Source: Leptobrachium leishanense
Lineage: Eukaryota; Chordata; Amphibia; Anura; Megophryidae
DNA: 64,000 bases
Reading direction: 5' to 3'
Assembly (NCBI GenBank): GCA_009667805.1
Contig: CM019064.1
Span: 274,889,662 to 274,953,661 of the forward strand
Positions 45,873-56,677 of the stretch are shown one piece after another. Numbering within the stretch: position 1 is the first letter of the stretch; every line of letters begins with the position of its first letter. The position numbers were made by a program, and so were the translations under genes. Below the pieces are notes generated by a model. The model ran no database searches and was not told where the DNA came from. It was given only the letters and a program-made list of their open reading frames with translations.

Positions 45873-46630
45873 ACCTTTGCCCCTCTAATCTAAGACTATG
45901 TCCTCTTGTTTTGCTACTTTGTATACTTTAAATATACTCCCTTCCTCTATCTTGTGGATTCCCTTTACGTATTTAAATGTTTCTATCATATCTCCTCTGT
46001 CTCGTCTTTTTTCCAAGATGTACATGTTAAGATCATTAAGCCTTTCCTGGTAACTTTTCTCCTTCAAGCCGTACACCATTTTAGTAGCCCTTCTCTGAAC
46101 TCTCTAAGGTATCTATATCCGTCTGGAGATATGGTCTCCATCACTGCACACAGTACTCCAAGTGAGGTCTCACCAGTGCTCTGTACAAAGGCACAAATAC
46201 TTCCCGCTTTCTACTGCTAATACCTTTCCCTACACAACCAAGCATTCTGCTAGCAGTTCCTGCTGCTCTATTCCATTGTCTACTTACCCTTAGATCCTCT
46301 GCGTATTAACCCCTAAATCCCTTTCCTCAGATGTTGAGGCTAGGACTGTATCAAATATTCTATATTCAGCCCTTGGGTTTTTACGTCCCAGGTGCATTAT
46401 CTTGCACTTATCCACATTAAAACTCAATTGCCACAGCTCCGACCATTTTTTTAGTTTACCTAAATCATTTGTCATTTGGCTGATCCCTCCAGAATGGTCA
46501 ATCCTGTTGCAAATCTTTGTGTCATCAGCAAAAAGAACACACTTTACCATTAATACCTTCTGCAATATCACTAATAAAAATATTAAAGCAAATGGGTCCA
46601 AGTACTGACCCCAAGTCAGACCTGGACTAG

Positions 46631-47490
46631 CCAATGGGCTTACCAAGCAAATGTCCAGTGGGCTGCAATGGCCATGGTCGAGTTGCTACAATGGAGCCCC
46701 AAACCCACAATTAACTCCCCACATCTTTAAACACAGCCACCTCAAAAGCACCTATAGCTGCTCCTGGACCAATGCATCTATATGACAAAACAAGCTATTT
46801 GGGTTACACTAAAAATACAGTATATAAATAAATATATAGCTTGAAACTCTAGTAGAACACAAAGTCATGACTACTGATGAGTTGTATTCAACATTTAAGA
46901 ATGACAATTTTCTGTTAATCATCGGGTATCATTGTGATTTCTTAGACAATCTTATGTTGGTATAATATGGTTAAATAAAGGAAATGGGATTTTTTGAAGC
47001 CTATTATATTTTCTGCCTCGATTTTAGTACATTTCCAAAAGATGTTTACTGTAACAGTGCAAACAGGGCCAGTTTTGCATGACTTCTCATCTGTAGTAAT
47101 TTAATCTTTTCAGCCAATGTTTCAGAGATGAACATTGTTATCTGGTCATTGGTCCGAGACCCATTTCAAAGAATTTCTAGTGTGTGATCACAGAAGACTC
47201 TGAATATGAAGTATGGCCTTGTGTCTGAGTAGATACCAGTCAAACTAGCAATACAAAGATTTTTTTTTATCTCTTTTTATGGAAAATAAAATGTCTTATC
47301 AACTATTCCTGGAATTGTGGAAAGTTTAAAAGGAGGTTTCTAAAATGTAGGTATAAATGATTGACTGAGAAAGATAACCAGTGTGCAATTCTTTTACAGT
47401 TCACTGGTTTGGAACTAAAAATTTAAACTTATTACCTATTATGTGGGTCTTCTTTAGTAAAGTCAGTCCCACAGCTTACACATTAACATA
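46631..47490. other. Intronic sequence, nothing confidently identified
   Basis: 46617-46680 ('cagacctggactagccaatg') resembles one end of a hAT-type MITE, but no partner end was found. Confidence 0.4.
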
Positions 47491-48398
47491 CAGGGTTATT
47501 CAAAGAGATCCGAATTACTGGCGAAAAGTAACCGAATGGTGCAATTCAGCGTACGGTTACCTTTCCTGGCCATTTGGCTATCCAGAGAGCAGGCAGTTCA
47601 CCAAATGTTGGCAAATTGCCTGCACAAACGGTGCCTGTTCGAGGGCAGTGAACTCCCCATAGCTTTGTCTATTCAGAGAACAAAAACCAGCAGTGAAAAG
47701 ATGCCGAAATGCCCTGCCATTTGGTGGCTTCATTCGACAGGTTTATTCAGGCGAATCCCATAGGCTTCAATGTTAAAAATATTCCTGTTTTAATTCAATA
47801 TGTAATAAACCGTTGATTATAATATTCTGCAGTAAAAAGTCTCTTTATTTATAGATTTTTTTAGGATCCTTTAAGCATTTTTCAGGATTTTTTTGCAAAC
47901 ACGTTTTTTCCGATTTGTTTGTTTTTTTTGTATTTTTTTTTAAACGTTTTTTCTTTTTTCTGTTACAGCCCTTTTTATTATCATTCATTGGATCTTACAT
48001 GTAAATTTCAGATATTTTTGTTCTGTAGTTTGTTTGCAAACAGCGTTTCACTTTCAAACATTCAAGCGTACTGTTTTTTTTCACTCCATTCGTCTGCGGT
48101 GTCGGGTTTTTCCGGCGGCTGCTCTGCGCTGTGATCGGCTCCTGCTCGGGTTTCTCCAGTGTGTTCGGTGGGGTTAATCCAGATGTTTTTGCGGGTTTCG
48201 GTGTGCATTCGCCTGGATTTTGTGGTGAGTGTTCGACAGGTTTTCGGCGGCTTTTCCCTGCACTACGATGGCCCTGTGGTGCTTGCTGAATGCACCGCAG
48301 GGTCGTCCCAAAATGGGATCGCCAAATTGCACTGAATTGAAGAGAACGAAAAGTCACCGAACGTGCGGTGACTTTTCGATTCTCTTTGAATAACCCTG
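47491..48398. mobile_element. CAGGGTTAT-type 0.9-kb element (908 bp)
   Basis: Ends CAGGGTTATTCAAAGAGATC and 'attctctttgaataaccctg'. It aligns along its length with 43441-44351 (shared 'aaccagcagtgaaa', 'cccataggcttcaatgttaa', 'taatccagatgttttt', 'cggtgacttttcgattc'). Non-coding; open frames in it are accidental. Confidence 0.82.
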
Positions 48399-50326
48399 TA
48401 TGTTAAGAAAATAATAAGTGGGCACCCAAAATGTATAAATTTACTAAACAATAAACCTATATTAAATGGAAATTTTTTTAAAAATATGTATAAAATCCAA
48501 AGCATCTGGTTAAAAAGGTCATTTTATTCTTGCCGTGTAATAAAAATACTTGCGTAAAGTTACTTATTTACATCAGCAAAAGTGTTTTAAGTCATACATG
48601 GATACCCCAAGGACCTTGACAATCTGGCTGTATACCCTCTTACAGGGGGACAAAAAGGGTGTTATATATACATATATATATATATCCCAATGCCATTCAA
48701 TAAAACTCAACACCTGAGACCCTGAATACGTTCAATTAAACAACTAATAATCAATTCCCCCCAAAAAGTGATAAACCTGGAACTGTACGACTTTGCAAGA
48801 ATTAATGACGCATATGACCTTTCTGACAGACTATTGAGGAGGCATGTTAAAGTTCTTGGAGTCCAGTTTATAGTTTGATTTAAAAATACTCCAGGCACAC
48901 CAGATCTCCAAAATAAAGTCATCTTTAATGGCACAGGCAACGTTTGAGCTATATTACAGTTACTCTCAATCCTAAAAAAGTCTGTGATATGACCAAAACA
49001 TTGCCTGTGTTGCATTAAGCCCCTTACTACAGATACCATCTAGTGCCCCGATATCTCGATGTGCTTCTCTGCAGCCCAAAAACAAATGAAATTCATTTGC
49101 TGCAATTTAATTTTGTTAGCTTTTGGGCAGCAGAAGGTGCCCCCAAAGTTTTAGCCCTGTGGACATAATGCCCAAAGAGCTAAAACTGTAAAATCGGCAG
49201 CTGAAAGCTCTGAAATATCAGACTTTTGGACGCTGTCAGCAGCCGATGCAGTAGAAAATAGATGTGCTGTTAAAACCTCTGTAACCCAATTTTGCAGTAG
49301 ATGGCGCCATCTACTGGCCAAATAGGTTATTAGAGTAATAGGTATTACTGTACAATTATTTATCTCAAGTGCCTGGAATTTTTTCCCCTCTAAAATTAGT
49401 TTACCGGAGTTTGGGCCCTCATCATTCTCTGAGCACTCAATATTTTTTTGGATAGGTTTATAGATGGCTATGCTATGCATTTGGTCTTTTGTTATCATAG
49501 TTATATAGAATTAGTTATTCTGATTTTCACTACATAAAATAATGATATAGTGGGACTTAAATATTGTTACACATGAGTTTAGATTAACATTTTTTTGCCT
49601 TTATATATAAAGCTTGGTATCTGAGCAACACAACATTTGAGTAATAGGATAATTCCAGTGCTGAAAACATGAGCGATTAGTGATTTGAAACTGCCCAAGG
49701 CAATCAGGAAAGCGCTGAAAAACATGATTCCGTAACTATGGCAGCCCAGTTTTTCAATATGCCAGAATGATTTTGATGATAATACCTATCGTACCATGTC
49801 CTGACTCTGATACCTTGTGTCATTTTTAACTTTAATTTCACACGAGGAGTCCAGTGTGTATTACCACGCATTATTTTGTTATGATTTTTGGTACAAGGAG
49901 AGGAAAGCATACATTTACTATTCATCAGATCTTAAAGGGACACTCTACACACCCTGACCACTTTAGCTTTTCAAAGTGGTTAGGCTGCGTGAAGTGACCT
50001 GCACCCCTTCTGATGCCGTTTTGCTGTATATTGGCCACTTGAAGCAGAGGAGTTTCCTCCACATACATAACCATCACCAGGCAGCCAGGATTTAGAATTT
50101 TCCTGGCTGCCGGTTACCAAATCAGTCGCTGTTGATGTCAGAAGCTCTGTATGCCATCATCATCCTCTCTCAACAGCGAGAGAAAAGAGCCGATGGATTG
50201 GCTCTGAGCTCGCAGCTACACTCTATGATTCTGCCCGGTGCTACACAACTCATTTTCAAAAGTAAGGATGTTCCAAGGGAAAAGTAGGTACTCAAAATAA
50301 AAAGGAGGAGAGCAGTAAATTTCAGT
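48399..50326. other. Intronic sequence; possible PLE-like tail 48690-49030, (TA)n 48662-48686
   Basis: 48860-49000 ('ataaagtcatctttaatggc', 'caggcaacgttt') resembles 3' ends of Penelope-type repeats, but weakly. 49930-49990 ('ttaaagggacactctacaca') resembles the left end of a common frog MITE without a clear right end. No exon seen. Confidence 0.4.
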
Positions 50327-50330
50327 TAAA

Positions 50331-50657
50331 GCGAACCTTGGCCCCGTTCAAACCTCGGCGTTTTACAGTGCGTTCCTGCGCGCTGTAAAATGCCCAAGCA
50401 CGGAAATCCCATGATTTCCTATGGGGCCCGTTCACACCTGGGCGTTTTACAGCACGCAGGAACGTGCAGTAAAACGTCCTACGCCCAAAGAAGTACGGGA
50501 GCTTCTTTAGGGTGTATTGCAGCGCGTTCACGCTGCAGTCTATGGCCGTGAATGCGCTGCAATGCGTGTTTGCGCGTTTTTTTAAGTTTGCGCGATACAC
50601 GCGTCAAAAAATGCACGTATTGCGCGCGTCAAAAAACTAGCAGGTGCGAACCCAGCC
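50331..50657. mobile_element. TTAA-flanked MITE rich in CpG (327 bp)
   Basis: Flanked by TTAA (50327-50330 and 50658-50661). The interior consists of inverted 'ggcgttttacag' / 'ctgtaaaatgcc' type repeats and cgcgtt/aacgcg runs. The right end reads gtgcgaacccagcc; the left end agcgaaccttggcc is a poorer match. No transposase. Confidence 0.65.
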
Positions 50658-50661
50658 TTAA

Positions 50662-51956
50662 ATAATGTGGGAGCTGATTGTTCCTGTGGGGAAAATCTGC
50701 AAAAGTCACAGAAAAAACGAGACCACCCAGCCAAGCCCCAATTTCTTCACCAGCATAAGTATTCAAACCAGTAACGATGAGCAGGTATGCGTTAATGTAC
50801 ACAGCACCCACAATGGAGTCCCAATGAAACCCCATCAATAGAAGCAGCCTAGCCAGGCAGAAAAAAAGCAAATAAAATATTGAGGAGAAAAAAATTTTAA
50901 ACCTGTTTTTTTTTTTTTTTAATGTCTAAGATACCAACTAGAAAGTGCCAAGTCTTAACTGTGAGGCAAGCCTATTAACAAGGCAAAGGCGTATTTCAGT
51001 GAATCTCGATAAAAAAAATTCTCCCACTGCAAGAAAACTAAGTAGGTCCATTGGAATGTCTATGTACCGCATATCAGCCACTTTTTTCCTGGCTATTACA
51101 CCGATCAGCTAACAAGTTCACAACATGGTTAGTTGTCAAGTATTTTGCAATGAGAAGAATGACTATCCAATCTATTATTCTATGTATTTGATCACCCCTC
51201 CTACAAACAGTCACTTTTGTTTGGCACTGACAAGGTTAACATGTATTTTACTTTTTAACATTAAATGAATGTATGATCTGTGCTTTAAAATGCAGTATTG
51301 TGATTTTTTGATGGTAAGATAAAATGTTCGCTAGTGTACGTGCAAGTAAAAGTATCTTTTACAGCACATTACACAATGATTTGCAATTGCTCAGCATCTT
51401 TCACTCTGGTTTATGTACCACATCTGTTCTAATCCTTCCCTTCATTTCTAGGATTCTGAGATGAAGAGCTGTCCCGTTTTATCTCTCTCATATACTTTTG
51501 TCTGAGAAATAATTGAATATTATAAGAAGAATTTGATATACTTCCATTTTTATTGGCTGGGATACAAGAATTGAACATTATACCGATGTTTTATATTTTA
51601 GTTTACACATTTTTTAAATGGTATTATTATTGTGTAATATCTAGTTAAGAATTTCACTGTCTGATTTACAATGAAATATGTGTGTTGCTATATAATTAAA
51701 TGCAATTTATGGTCCTCTGAAGTCTGCATGGGAATAATTTTAATTTCAACTGAACAGTAATCCTGTCTCAAAGAGTAGCTATACAGAATCTATAACTCAT
51801 ATTCAGCCACACGTGACGTCTTAAAAGCTTTTAAAATGCCATTGTTTCAGTGACATAGTATGAAATATCTTCTGGCTATAATTTTCTTCCATTTTAATGT
51901 GTATAAGTGATCCATTGTATAGTTAAGATTTTTATTTAGTTTTCAATCTGTTACAG
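50662..51956. other. Intronic sequence upstream of the 257-nt exon
   Basis: AT-rich, no repeats recognised. The last 40 bases form a good polypyrimidine tract and acceptor. Confidence 0.5.
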
Positions 51957-52213
51957 AATTCCTACCGCAGGCATTTGGAATGCCATTGTCCCAAGTAATT
52001 GCCAATGACAGGGTGCACAAGTTAAAGCAAGATTCTCACAAAGAAGAACAGAAAGAAGTCTCTGACTTTGTAGCCTCCATTCTGCCATTTGGAGCCAAGA
52101 GACAGAATAAAGAACTCTCTAGTAGTAACTCATCTCTTAGCTCGACTTCTGAAACGCCAAATGAATCCACCTCTCCCAATACACCGGAAGCTGCACCTCG
52201 AGTGAGAAGAAGG
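51957..52213 (+). CDS. ARHGAP6: ARHGAP6 internal coding exon (257 nt)
   Basis: This is the next ARHGAP6 coding exon. It is preceded by a pyrimidine-rich tract ending in ttacag and followed by a gtaagt donor after an AGG codon. After the split Glu codon the frame reads 85 codons beginning [18 protein letters not shown]. It includes the conserved block [20 protein letters not shown] and a serine-rich stretch ([20 protein letters not shown]), and ends in the basic run RVRRR. This is the low-complexity, Ser/Thr/Pro-rich linker that precedes the catalytic RhoGAP domain in family members. The domain itself, with its arginine finger, lies in exons beyond the window. No stop or frameshift is present, so the gene looks functional. 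The exon ends in phase 0. I did not find the following exon between 52214 and 64000. The match is recalled from known ARHGAP6 sequence rather than searched. Confidence 0.95.
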
Positions 52214-52610
52214 GTAAGTCCATAACAGTAAACGCAAACCTGACAAGTCATTCAGGAGGTTATTCCATAATTGCTTCTCTTTACTCTTCAACGAGATAAA
52301 CTTTGGCAATCCAGAGAGTAAAATTAAACCAATGATGTGCAAGGTTTTTCGGGTTTTCAAGAACAGAATGGCAATTAATGGATAAACCCCTCAGTTACAT
52401 CAGACGATCATGAAGACATAACGTTCATTAAGACATACATGTCATACAGTATTAGTTTTGTTTGTCCGTAAATTCTGTTAAACTCGAAATTTGGTGCCTG
52501 ATCATTGATTTTGTCTCAAAAGGATACTCTACGCACCATGATCACTTTAACTTTGTTAATTAGTTATGACATGTTGAGTATCCCCTTTCCAAATCCTCCC
52601 ACCCCAAGGG
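52214..52610. other. Intronic sequence, nothing identified
   Basis: Starts with the gtaagt donor of the 257-nt exon. Confidence 0.5.
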
Positions 52611-53320
52611 CCATAATACATTCCTAACGTTAGAGCTCACCCGTGTGAGCGTTAACATTAGCTCTAGTTGCCCTAGCACGGGTGCGCCATATTACATTCT
52701 GATTCGGATCTTACACTTTTCAGCGTGAGGTTACTGTACTTTTGCGCTCACTATGCTTAAGATGGGAGCACAAAGTGTTAAATAGCGTTAGGATTACAAA
52801 GTCCTAACACTAATTAAGCCAAGCTGCGGTTAACTCGAAAGTTAACCACAGCTAGGACCAAGTGCTAACGGATTCCCCTTCTGTGGAATCCGTCAACACC
52901 AGCTGAACCCCCCCCCCCAATCACATACCCACCTCCCATCCCATGACGAGAATGGCAGCTCCATCCACGTTTTCTTGCCACCAGGAGCAGTGAGAGACTG
53001 GGGGGAAAAGGTCCCCCAGTCCCCTTTGCGAATCATGATGCCGGCCTGCTGGATCTCGCGAGGTGACTTCCTGCATGTCATGTGACCAGTAGAGGGAGCC
53101 TCAATGGAGTCCTATGGACTTCATGGAGGGGATACTCGTGGCGGCGCTTAGCGCTGCCTCAAGCATCGTAAGGCTTAGCGACGTGTTGCGGGGCAGGCTG
53201 CTGGTTTAGCACCTGCACCCTAATATCAGGCTAAAACAGGGATACTAAGGAGAAACCTGCAGGAGCAGGTTTTTCTCCTTAGCATCCCCGTTTTAGCATC
53301 TAGATTGTAATATAGCCCTA
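52611..53320. mobile_element. GGCCxTATTA-type MITE, copy D (~710 bp)
   Basis: Left end GGGCCATAATAC, right end TTGTAATATAGCCCT. It aligns with copy C and provides the uninterrupted target 'gcgttaggattacaaagtcc' into which CR1 inserted in copy A. Contains an 11-C run at 52908. Confidence 0.7.
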
Positions 53321-55379
53321 AGTGTCCTTGGGCAGCCTGATGACCCAGTAAAGAGGAAATGTCACCTCTGCTGTGAATGCCGTATGTTATTTCCCAACTG
53401 AACAGCCTTCTGGGGTTTGGATCACATTCGGCTTATTATACTTAAGTGATCTTCCAATGCTGCTGTTATTTCATTAATCTGATTAAATATTAGTGAGTTA
53501 ACTGCACACACAGAAGTCATCAGGGGAAGAACATTGAGGGAAACGGCAAACTCCAGCTGTGCATCAGGAGAGGTTAATGATTAAACCTTCCTGTCCAACC
53601 GTCTTTCATAATGCCTAAACTGTCTTTTCAAATATTTTTATTTAGAATTTATCATAGTGGGAGCTATCCCTAGGTAAGTAATATAGAATATTTAGGAATT
53701 CCCCTCCACAGTGTGAAAGTGTATCTCTGTAGTGCTTCCAATATACTGTATTCTTGGTTGACAGCCATGAAGATAGAAAAAAAACGAACTTAAACATGTT
53801 GCTTTAACAGCAATATTCTACAAAATAACACTTTTTACTTTTCAACTCATGATGGGTGCTGGGTTTCAACACTTGACACACTCATGAAAACCTGGTCTCC
53901 GTTACTGAATCCCTTATGTTTAGTGCTTACATGGACATAGAAGTGGTCTCTTGTTTGTTTTACCCTAAACATGCACTCATTTATGAAATCCTATTCCTGG
54001 AAGATTGTTGTTTTTGTTTTTTTTACATTTTTACCACTAACATACTGAAAAACCGTAACATTAGAGAATGATGAGGTAGTACTGTTGTCAGGTTTTGATT
54101 ACTTCAGTATATGATAGAAACCAGAATATAACCTTAAATGTTTTTTTTCTAGTTAACGGTTTTTGTTAAAAGCAGATTCAGTGAAAATTATAAATGGTGA
54201 TTAAACAATTTTGCTGAGGGTTTCCATGATATCGGGAAAATTGTCAGTTAGGATGTAAATGCACTGTGATCGAATGTGCATTTAATATAATGTATATGCA
54301 ATAATAACTTAATGACTCCAGTGAATTGCATACAACATAGAGTTCTATAATAATTAGGATCTTCTTGTGGTGCTCAGTTGTACCTAAATATATGTACTAC
54401 CTATTACATTACAGTACTTTTAATAAAAAGCTGAAAAGGCTCACCAAAGAAAGTGATTTAAGACAAATTTCTGCAGTTTTATCGTTGGGTATCTCAACCC
54501 CCCATTTATTCCTCCATATAGAACAAACAGGCTAGTAAAATGCGGCACCACTCGGAGTGCACCCCTCTGTACAGGGGAATCTTTGAGTCTTCATGGTAGA
54601 GATCCGCAATCCCCAATATGTGTATGGAAAGGAAGCAGCAGGCAACACCAGTTCTTCACAGGAATAGACTTCAGTAGGACGGACCTTGAGGACAGACATA
54701 AGACTTTTCAACTAATAAGCCTTAATTGTGAACAAAGCATCAGAACAAACTTTGACGTGAACCAGGAAGGTAACGATAACACCTGGATTCTGTGGGTTCC
54801 TGAAGGCTGCTGAAGAAATGGAGATACTTTACATTGCTAAAATGCTTCTTTTATCTGACTGGTTTCATTAAGACTTACTTTATCCCATCTATTAGCATGA
54901 TCAAGTATACTCAATCTTCCAAAGCTCCTGTAGGACCTCTAGATGGGGTCTACTTGTTGTGTTCTTATTCTGGAACAAAGGAAAGGGATTTAGTTTACTG
55001 GAAAATAAATTTGTTTGAAAATGGAAAATCCCAAAATGTGCCCTTAAAGTTTGAGAGCATAGGATAGTATAGCTGATGTGATGAAATTGACTGAAAAGCT
55101 CGGAGGTCCTTTTTTTCCTTCAAGGAAACACTGAGCCCGAGCTGTAATGTAAATATTGTAACAGCGTCGTAGCATGGGTTGTCAGCGCCCGGGGCAAGGC
55201 AAGAATTGTGCGCCCCCCCCAACCTGTGGACACGGTAACACACCATGATTCCCTGACACCCAGTAGAGTATTGACCCCCTTTACCCCACAAGCACATGTA
55301 TTGTATATTAAAGAAACACTGATATAATAAAAAAATGAAGCACACATGCTCCCCCACACTACGCCACTGCTACCAGTCA
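53321..55379. other. Intronic sequence, nothing confidently identified
   Basis: A 76-codon frame at 54583-54813 has no recognisable domain. 55160-55260 (gcgcccggggcaaggcaaga) looks like a repeat end. I do not see the next ARHGAP6 exon here. Confidence 0.4.
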
Positions 55380-55533
55380 CTCTGTCCCAGGGCCGGACTG
55401 GGGATAAAAACCAGCCCTGGAAATAATTTCATACCAGCCTCATATTAACCCCCCCCCTGCAGTATATATCAATTTATTTTATATTACCTCCAGTCTGTGA
55501 GTAACCACCAGGTGGTGCTACTGCTGGAAAAGT

Positions 55534-56443
55534 TAATGGAAAAGTATGTCTTTTTGCTGATGACACAAAGATTTGCAACAGGGTTGACGTTCCTGGAGGG
55601 ATCAGCCAAATGACAAATGATTTAGGTAAACTAAAAAAATGGTGGGAGCTGTGGCAATTGAGTTTTAATGTGGATAAGTGCAAGATAATGCACCTGGGGC
55701 GTAAAAACCCAAGGGCTGAATATAGAATATTTGATACAGTCCTAACCTCAACATCTGAGGAAAGGGATTTAGGGGTTATTATTTCAGAGGATCTAAGGGT
55801 AAGTAGTCAATGTAATAGAGCAGCAGGAAATGCTAGCAGAATGCTTGGTTGTGTAGGGAGAGGTATTAGCAGTAGGAAAAGGGAAGTGCTTATGCTACTG
55901 TACAGAGCACTGGTGAAACCTCACTTGGAGTACTGTGTGCAGTACTGGAGACCGTATCTCCAGAAGGATATAGACATCTTAGAGAGAGTTCAGAGAAGGG
56001 CTACTAAAATGGTGTACGGCTTGAAGGAGAAAAGTTACCAGGAAAGGCTTAATGATCTTAACATGTACAGCTTGGAAAAAAGACGAGACAGAGGTGATAT
56101 GATAGAAACATTTAAATACGTAAAGGGAATCCACAAGGTAGAGGAAGGGAGTATATTTAAAAGGAAACAAAGTAGCAAAACAAGAGGACATAGTCTTAGA
56201 TTAGAGGGGCAAAGGTTTAAAAGTAACATCAGGAAGCATTATTTTACTGAGCGGGTGGTGGATACATGGAACAGCCTTCCAGTTGAAGTGGTAGAGGCCA
56301 AAACAGTAATTGAATTTAAGCAGGCATGGGATAGGCATAAGGCTATCCTAAACAAAAGATGAATCCAGGTAAAGTATCCATGTAATTGGGCAGACTAGAT
56401 GGGCCGAAAGGTTCTTATCTGCCGACATTTTTCTATGTTTCTA
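55534..56443 (+). pseudogene. CR1 LINE, 3' half with long open frame
   Basis: The frame 55610-56362 (250 codons) encodes the polymerase C-terminus: KKWWELWQLSFNVDKCKIMH, EERDLGVIISEDL, KPHLEYCVQYWRPYLQKDID, LERVQRRATKMVYGLKEKSY, RDRGDMIETFKYVKG and FTERVVDTWNSLPVEVVEAK. Just upstream an aligned FADDTKICNR-like segment is out of frame. The 3' UTR ends with ttctatgtttcta at 56443. It is 5' truncated at about 55534, within the RT domain, so it cannot move by itself. Its coding part is the best preserved CR1 copy here. Confidence 0.88.
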
Positions 56444-56677
56444 CTAGCGCTAGACAGAGGGACACTCACACCTGTTTTCCTAACTTGTGCTGTGCAAAGA
56501 GAGAACCTGTCGTACCAGAGGCGGCTCTAGACTTTGTGAGGCCTTAGGCGACACACAAGCATGAGGCCCCTACTGACACCCACAATGGAAAAAATGCAAG
56601 CCATACAAAATTAATTGTATAAATTGAGTATTTTAATACAGACAAAATCATATGATCTTATAATTCATAGCTTTTAG

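Larger units (their letters stand above)
44771..46630 (-). pseudogene. CR1 LINE copy with two DNA-element insertions
   Basis: Minus-strand CR1 (pieces 44771-45001, 45454-45460 and 45873-46630). The 5' part (46290-46646) encodes KCVLFADDTKICNRIDHSGG with the RT catalytic FADD, then KKWSELWQLSFNVDKCKIMH. After frameshifts the C-terminus resumes at 45885-46079 (VYGLKEKSYQERLNDLNMYI). The 3' end with tttctatg-type repeats is at 44771. Stops and frameshifts make it dead. Its known uninterrupted sequence defines both insertions precisely. Confidence 0.85.
38907..51956 (+). other. ARHGAP6: ARHGAP6 intron between the two coding exons
   Basis: This is a phase-1 intron of 13,050 bases with gt...ag ends (gtaaat donor, ttacag acceptor). 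It is occupied largely by LINE tails, an LTR-like insert, a foldback element, a hAT shell, CAGGGTTAT-type elements, a broken CR1 and two TTAA-flanked MITEs, listed separately. Most LINE pieces are 5' truncated, as expected for neutral insertions in an intron. No host exon was recognised inside it. Confidence 0.85.

Noticed and set aside
54583..54813. 76-codon frame as a possible ARHGAP6 exon
   Set aside because: No plausible splice sites in frame and the peptide does not resemble any ARHGAP6 segment I know.
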